A DNA stretch of 42,803 bases, taken from Balneolales bacterium (GTDB lineage Bacteria > Bacteroidota > Rhodothermia > Balneolales > Cyclonatronaceae). Below, in pieces: positions 40,332-42,803 of this stretch. The DNA lies in contig JAIULZ010000019.1 in the NCBI GenBank assembly GCA_022565805.1, forward strand, positions 1 to 42,803, given 5' to 3'. The translations under genes were made by a program, and so were the position numbers. A model generated the notes under the pieces. The model saw nothing but the letters and a program-made list of their open reading frames with translations, was not told the origin of the DNA and searched no databases. Numbering within the stretch: position 1 is the first letter of the stretch; each line of letters starts with the position of its first letter.

Positions 40332-42137
40332 TTAAACTTCTTGCAATTCTACCATTCTCTTAAAAGAATCCGACTGTCCTATTAATTCCTGATAAGTACC
40401 AATACGCTCAATGCTTCCTTTATTAAGAACAACAACCCGATCAGCATTCTTTATCGTACTTATCCTGTGTGCAATCATCAGAATAGTGTACTCTCCTTTA
40501 AGCTGATCAATATTCTCCTGAATCTCCCGCTCGGTTTCGGAATCAAGAGCAGAGGTAGCTTCGTCAAGGAACAGGAAGTCTACATCTTTGAAAAGTTCTC
40601 TTGCGATTGAAATTCGCTGCTTTTGTCCGCCGCTAAGATTAGTTCCATTATTGCCTAGACGAGTTTCTTCTTTGTCCGGCTGCCCCTCCATCACAAACTC
40701 CCAAATGCTTGCTTTTCGCATGGCATCTTCGAAGCGGATTAGGTTTTCCTTAGTTTTAGGAGCCCAGAAAGTTACATTATTATAAATGGAATCATTAAAA
40801 ATAACGGGGTCTTGGGTGATGTAGCCGATTCGTTTTTGGAAGGTAGCTATATTGAGATTCCTTGCATCTGAATCATCAATAAATACTTTTCCGGAAGAAG
40901 GTTTTAATAAGCCCGAAATAATATTCATTAATGTAGTTTTTCCGGAGCCACTTTCTCCTACAAATGCTATAGATCGGTTTTTATAAAGCTCGAGATTGAT
41001 ATTTGATAGAATACTTGTATCACCGTAATTAAAGTCAACATTCTCAATTCGAATTGACTTTTCAAAACGGTTAAATTTTTGTTTACCTCTTTTTTCTTTA
41101 CCATCTCTAAGCTCTTTGATAAAAAGCTCGATATTTTCAAGGGAGCCTATTTTTGATAAAAACTTATTCCAATGAGTTTGCAAACTCATAACGGCCGTTA
41201 ATGCGCGGTAAAAGAAAAGAATACTAAGGATAATAAGCCCGAGGGTTCCACCTAAAAAGTTTATCTGAACCATAATAACAACAACCACAACCCCAATCAA
41301 AAGCGGTTCTCTTACCCCTTGCATAATGGCATTAAGAATACCAATTTTTTTCTGTGAACGCTCTATCTCATATACCTTATCAATCAGCTTTTTTGCGTAG
41401 CCACGAATTAGACCCGTAGCTTTTAGATACTTAAACTGCGCAACCTGTTGTATGATTAGACCCTGAAAACCATGATTACTCTTCGTTAGCTCCCTCGATA
41501 ATCGCTTGGTAGCTGAATACAGCTTATTAAACGCAAAATTGGTAAGAATACCGCCAACTGCAACAAGTAACGCAAACTGCGGATTTGCTAAAAGCGCAAG
41601 CGTGGTATAAACTATAATTAACACCGTTTGCTCCAGAAGCTTTATATACTCTATAAATGCAGTAGAAACTTTACCGACTTCTCCACTCATTGTATTCTGT
41701 ATTCTGCCCGCATCTGCATTTACAAACTCATAATAGTCATAGTTAGCCAAAGCCTTGATATTACTTTCCCGAATGTTCCTGATAAAGAATTGCCGATACA
41801 TTACTTTCTTATAGCTCCCAAAAAACTTAAACGCACCTTTAAGTGTAAAGAATACCAACATTACAATAAGTATAACGGTTAAGTTGAGACTAAGTCCTAA
41901 AGCTTGCAAGCCATTTACCAAAAAACCAAGGTTTCCCATTTGGTCACCACTTACTTCTTTTCCAGGCTCAGAAACCATCTCTAAAAGAGGTAGGAACATA
42001 GCCAAGCCCAAGCCATCCATAACGCCAACCAAGATGCTTAATATCAGAACTACAAAAATTCTATATCTCAAATACCTGTAGAAAAAGGCAAAGTTGGAGA
42101 AATACTTTTTAACTAAATCGCGGAGAGTGGTTTTCAA
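40332..42137 (-). CDS. ABC exporter/flippase, PglK/MsbA-type half transporter
   Basis: A 601-aa fused TMD-NBD protein. Residues 20-330 hold about six membrane helices (RIFVVLILSILVGVM, TVILIVMLVFFTL, TVLIIVYTTLALL, LLIGVVVVVIMVQI and others). The NBD has Walker A GESGSGKTT (394-402), the ABC signature LSGGQ (501-505), Walker B FLFLDEATS (521-529) and IAHRIST near 560. It dimerises to flip a lipid, probably the undecaprenyl-linked oligosaccharide, as PglK does. No Wzx was found in the window, so it may replace Wzx. The start is TTG, preceded by AT-rich sequence and tandem repeats with an in-frame stop upstream. Confidence 0.9.
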   Translation of the reverse strand: MKTTLRDLVKKYFSNFAFFYRYLRYRIFVVLILSILVGVMDGLGLAMFLPLLEMVSEPGKEVSGDQMGNLGFLVNGLQALGLSLNLTVILIVMLVFFTLKGAFKFFGSYKKVMYRQFFIRNIRESNIKALANYDYYEFVNADAGRIQNTMSGEVGKVSTAFIEYIKLLEQTVLIIVYTTLALLANPQFALLVAVGGILTNFAFNKLYSATKRLSRELTKSNHGFQGLIIQQVAQFKYLKATGLIRGYAKKLIDKVYEIERSQKKIGILNAIMQGVREPLLIGVVVVVIMVQINFLGGTLGLIILSILFFYRALTAVMSLQTHWNKFLSKIGSLENIELFIKELRDGKEKRGKQKFNRFEKSIRIENVDFNYGDTSILSNINLELYKNRSIAFVGESGSGKTTLMNIISGLLKPSSGKVFIDDSDARNLNIATFQKRIGYITQDPVIFNDSIYNNVTFWAPKTKENLIRFEDAMRKASIWEFVMEGQPDKEETRLGNNGTNLSGGQKQRISIARELFKDVDFLFLDEATSALDSETEREIQENIDQLKGEYTILMIAHRISTIKNADRVVVLNKGSIERIGTYQELIGQSDSFKRMVELQEV

Positions 42138-42172
42138 GGATGGTTTATTTTGAGTTTGGTGAGTTTGAGATT

Positions 42173-42228
42173 CAGAGGTCAGAGGTCAGAGGTCAGAGGT
42201 CAGAGGTCAGAGGTCAGAGGTCAGAGGT
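42173..42228. repeat. 7-bp tandem repeat (CAGAGGT)8
   Basis: Eight uninterrupted copies of CAGAGGT, 36 bp upstream of the TTG start of the ABC flippase gene. Slippage here would change the promoter or 5' leader spacing, so phase-variable expression is conceivable (inference). Seven is not a multiple of three, but the array is upstream of the start and not in frame. Confidence 0.92.
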
Positions 42229-42430
42229 CAGTAAAATGTGTTGATTGGGATAGTTAGATACAAATAAAAAATAACGTATTCCTGAGTGGCAGGCTTTTTG
42301 AAAAAGCGAGCTTTTCAAATATGCCACGGTGCTGTGGGTAAGTAGAGCATGCCCGAAGGATCTCCCTTCATTTGGCAACGCTCTAATCGAAGTTCCGTAA
42401 TTTTTTTATCAGATTCTGTTCTTTTCGCTG
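42229..42430. other. Gene-free stretch upstream of the ABC flippase
   Basis: I see no gene or named element. A GGCTTTTTGAAAAAGCGAGC segment near 42291-42310 contains a short palindrome. No convincing promoter was identified. Bacteroidota-type -7 (TAnnTTTG) sequences are only approximate here. Confidence 0.4.
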
Positions 42431-42803
42431 TGGTTAATCATCCTTGTTTTTTTACCGCAGAGTTGCGCGGTGTTTGGCACGGTGTTGCACGGAGTTTAGG
42501 AATAAAAAACTCTGCGAGACTCTGTGCTTTCCTCTGTGCTACTCTGTGGTTAATCAACCTTGTTTTTTACCGCAGTGTTGCGCGGTGTTTGGCGCAGTGT
42601 TACACGGAGTTTAGGAATAAAAAAACTCTGCGAGACTCTGTGCATTCCTCTGTGCTACTCTGTGGTTAATCAACCTTGTTTTTTACCGCAGTGTTGCGCG
42701 GTGTTTGGCGCAGTGTTTCACGGAGTTTAGAATTTAAAAACTCTGCGTGACTCTGTGCATTCCTCTGTGTTACTCTGTGGTTAATCAACCTTGTTACTTT
42801 ACC
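42431..42803. repeat. Tandem array of ~116-bp hairpin repeats
   Basis: Starting at 42431, a unit of about 116 bp repeats three times (42431, 42547, 42663, then 42778) and runs into the window edge. Each unit has a left arm near ACCGCAGAGTTGCGCGG and a right arm near ACTCTGCGAGACTCTGTG, ending ACTCTGTGGTTAATCA. They face each other as an imperfect inverted repeat with an A-rich loop (GGAATAAAAAA). The arms belong to the same CTCTGTG family as those at 28650-29100 and 30477-30551. Any reading frame through it is repeat artefact. Confidence 0.9.

Noticed and set aside
498-42081. Many short plus-strand open frames opposite the genes
   Set aside because: They lie antisense to well-supported minus-strand genes and show no recognisable protein features.
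42349-42669. 106-residue plus-strand open frame
   Set aside because: It runs through the 116-bp repeat array and translates repeat sequence; no family-like motif and no coding support.
42431-42803. CRISPR array
   Set aside because: Units are about 116 bp, nearly identical along their length, with no unique spacers and no cas genes.
1-42803. tRNA, rRNA or insertion sequence transposase genes
   Set aside because: I found no transposase-like protein, and no tRNA or rRNA sequence that I could recognise by eye.

Overview
The window is one long, almost entirely minus-strand polysaccharide/glycoconjugate biosynthesis region. No credible plus-strand gene was found. Spacing is tight, with many 4-bp start/stop overlaps, so transcription probably runs from about 42.1 kb down to about 0.2 kb. 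Recognisable Shine-Dalgarno sequences are absent at the starts I inspected, and TTG/GTG starts are common. AT-rich genes, SD-less starts and the gene content suggest a member of the Bacteroidota/Balneolota (FCB) group. That placement is inference; no rRNA or tRNA is present.

Layout, following transcription from right to left. (1) 42.8-42.1 kb: a tandem array of 116-bp hairpin repeats and a 7-bp tandem repeat. (2) 42.1-39.5 kb: a PglK/MsbA-type ABC flippase and a P-loop kinase-like protein. (3) 39.5-31.5 kb: a compact small-molecule pathway made of a DegT aminotransferase, a U32-like TIM barrel, a CitE/HpcH-like C-C lyase, an aldo/keto reductase, a MmgE/PrpD protein, a phosphonopyruvate-decarboxylase-like TPP enzyme and an ATP-grasp ligase. 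There is no PEP mutase in the window, so the substrate is open. (4) 31.4-27.5 kb: a repeat-rich interruption with a PcaB-like lyase, a truncated near-duplicate of it, remnants of an AAA ATPase and of another lyase, a cyclase-family hydrolase, and a GxxExxY (PD-(D/E)XK) gene sitting exactly between two inverted repeat arms. (5) 27.5-21.8 kb: a GT2, a DRE-TIM aldolase fused to a DUF115-like domain, an epimerase, a ParB/Srx-like protein, KdsB and a HAD phosphatase. This set looks like a route to a CMP-activated keto-deoxy sugar. (6) 21.8-11.0 kb: a sialyltransferase-like GT, a TupA-like ATP-grasp, a PAPS-sulfotransferase-like protein, a Wzy-like polymerase, a GT4, a second ParB/Srx-like protein, a NodB-like deacetylase, an APH/choline-kinase-like kinase, a broken NTase-NDK fusion gene and a GT4. 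(7) 10.8-5.6 kb: two GT4s, a CDP-tyvelose-epimerase-like enzyme, a WbuB-like GT4 and the PglC-type initiating phosphoglycosyl transferase. (8) 5.6-0.2 kb: ACP, ketosynthase III, SDR, two left-handed beta-helix acyltransferases, a second NodB-like protein and CysQ.

Reading the parts together (inference): a lipid-linked repeat unit is started by the PglC-like enzyme and extended by six GT4/GT2 enzymes and a sialyltransferase-like enzyme. It is decorated by acylation (a dedicated ACP mini-pathway), sulfation (sulfotransferase, with CysQ clearing PAP), deacetylation and an unknown group made by the 31.5-39.5 kb pathway. It would be flipped by the ABC protein and polymerised by the Wzy-like protein. 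The most unusual signals are the Ppd pathway without PEP mutase, the GxxExxY/inverted-repeat element whose arms supply start and stop codons to neighbouring genes, the aldolase-KdsB module, and an NTase-NDK gene interrupted by two in-frame TAA codons.
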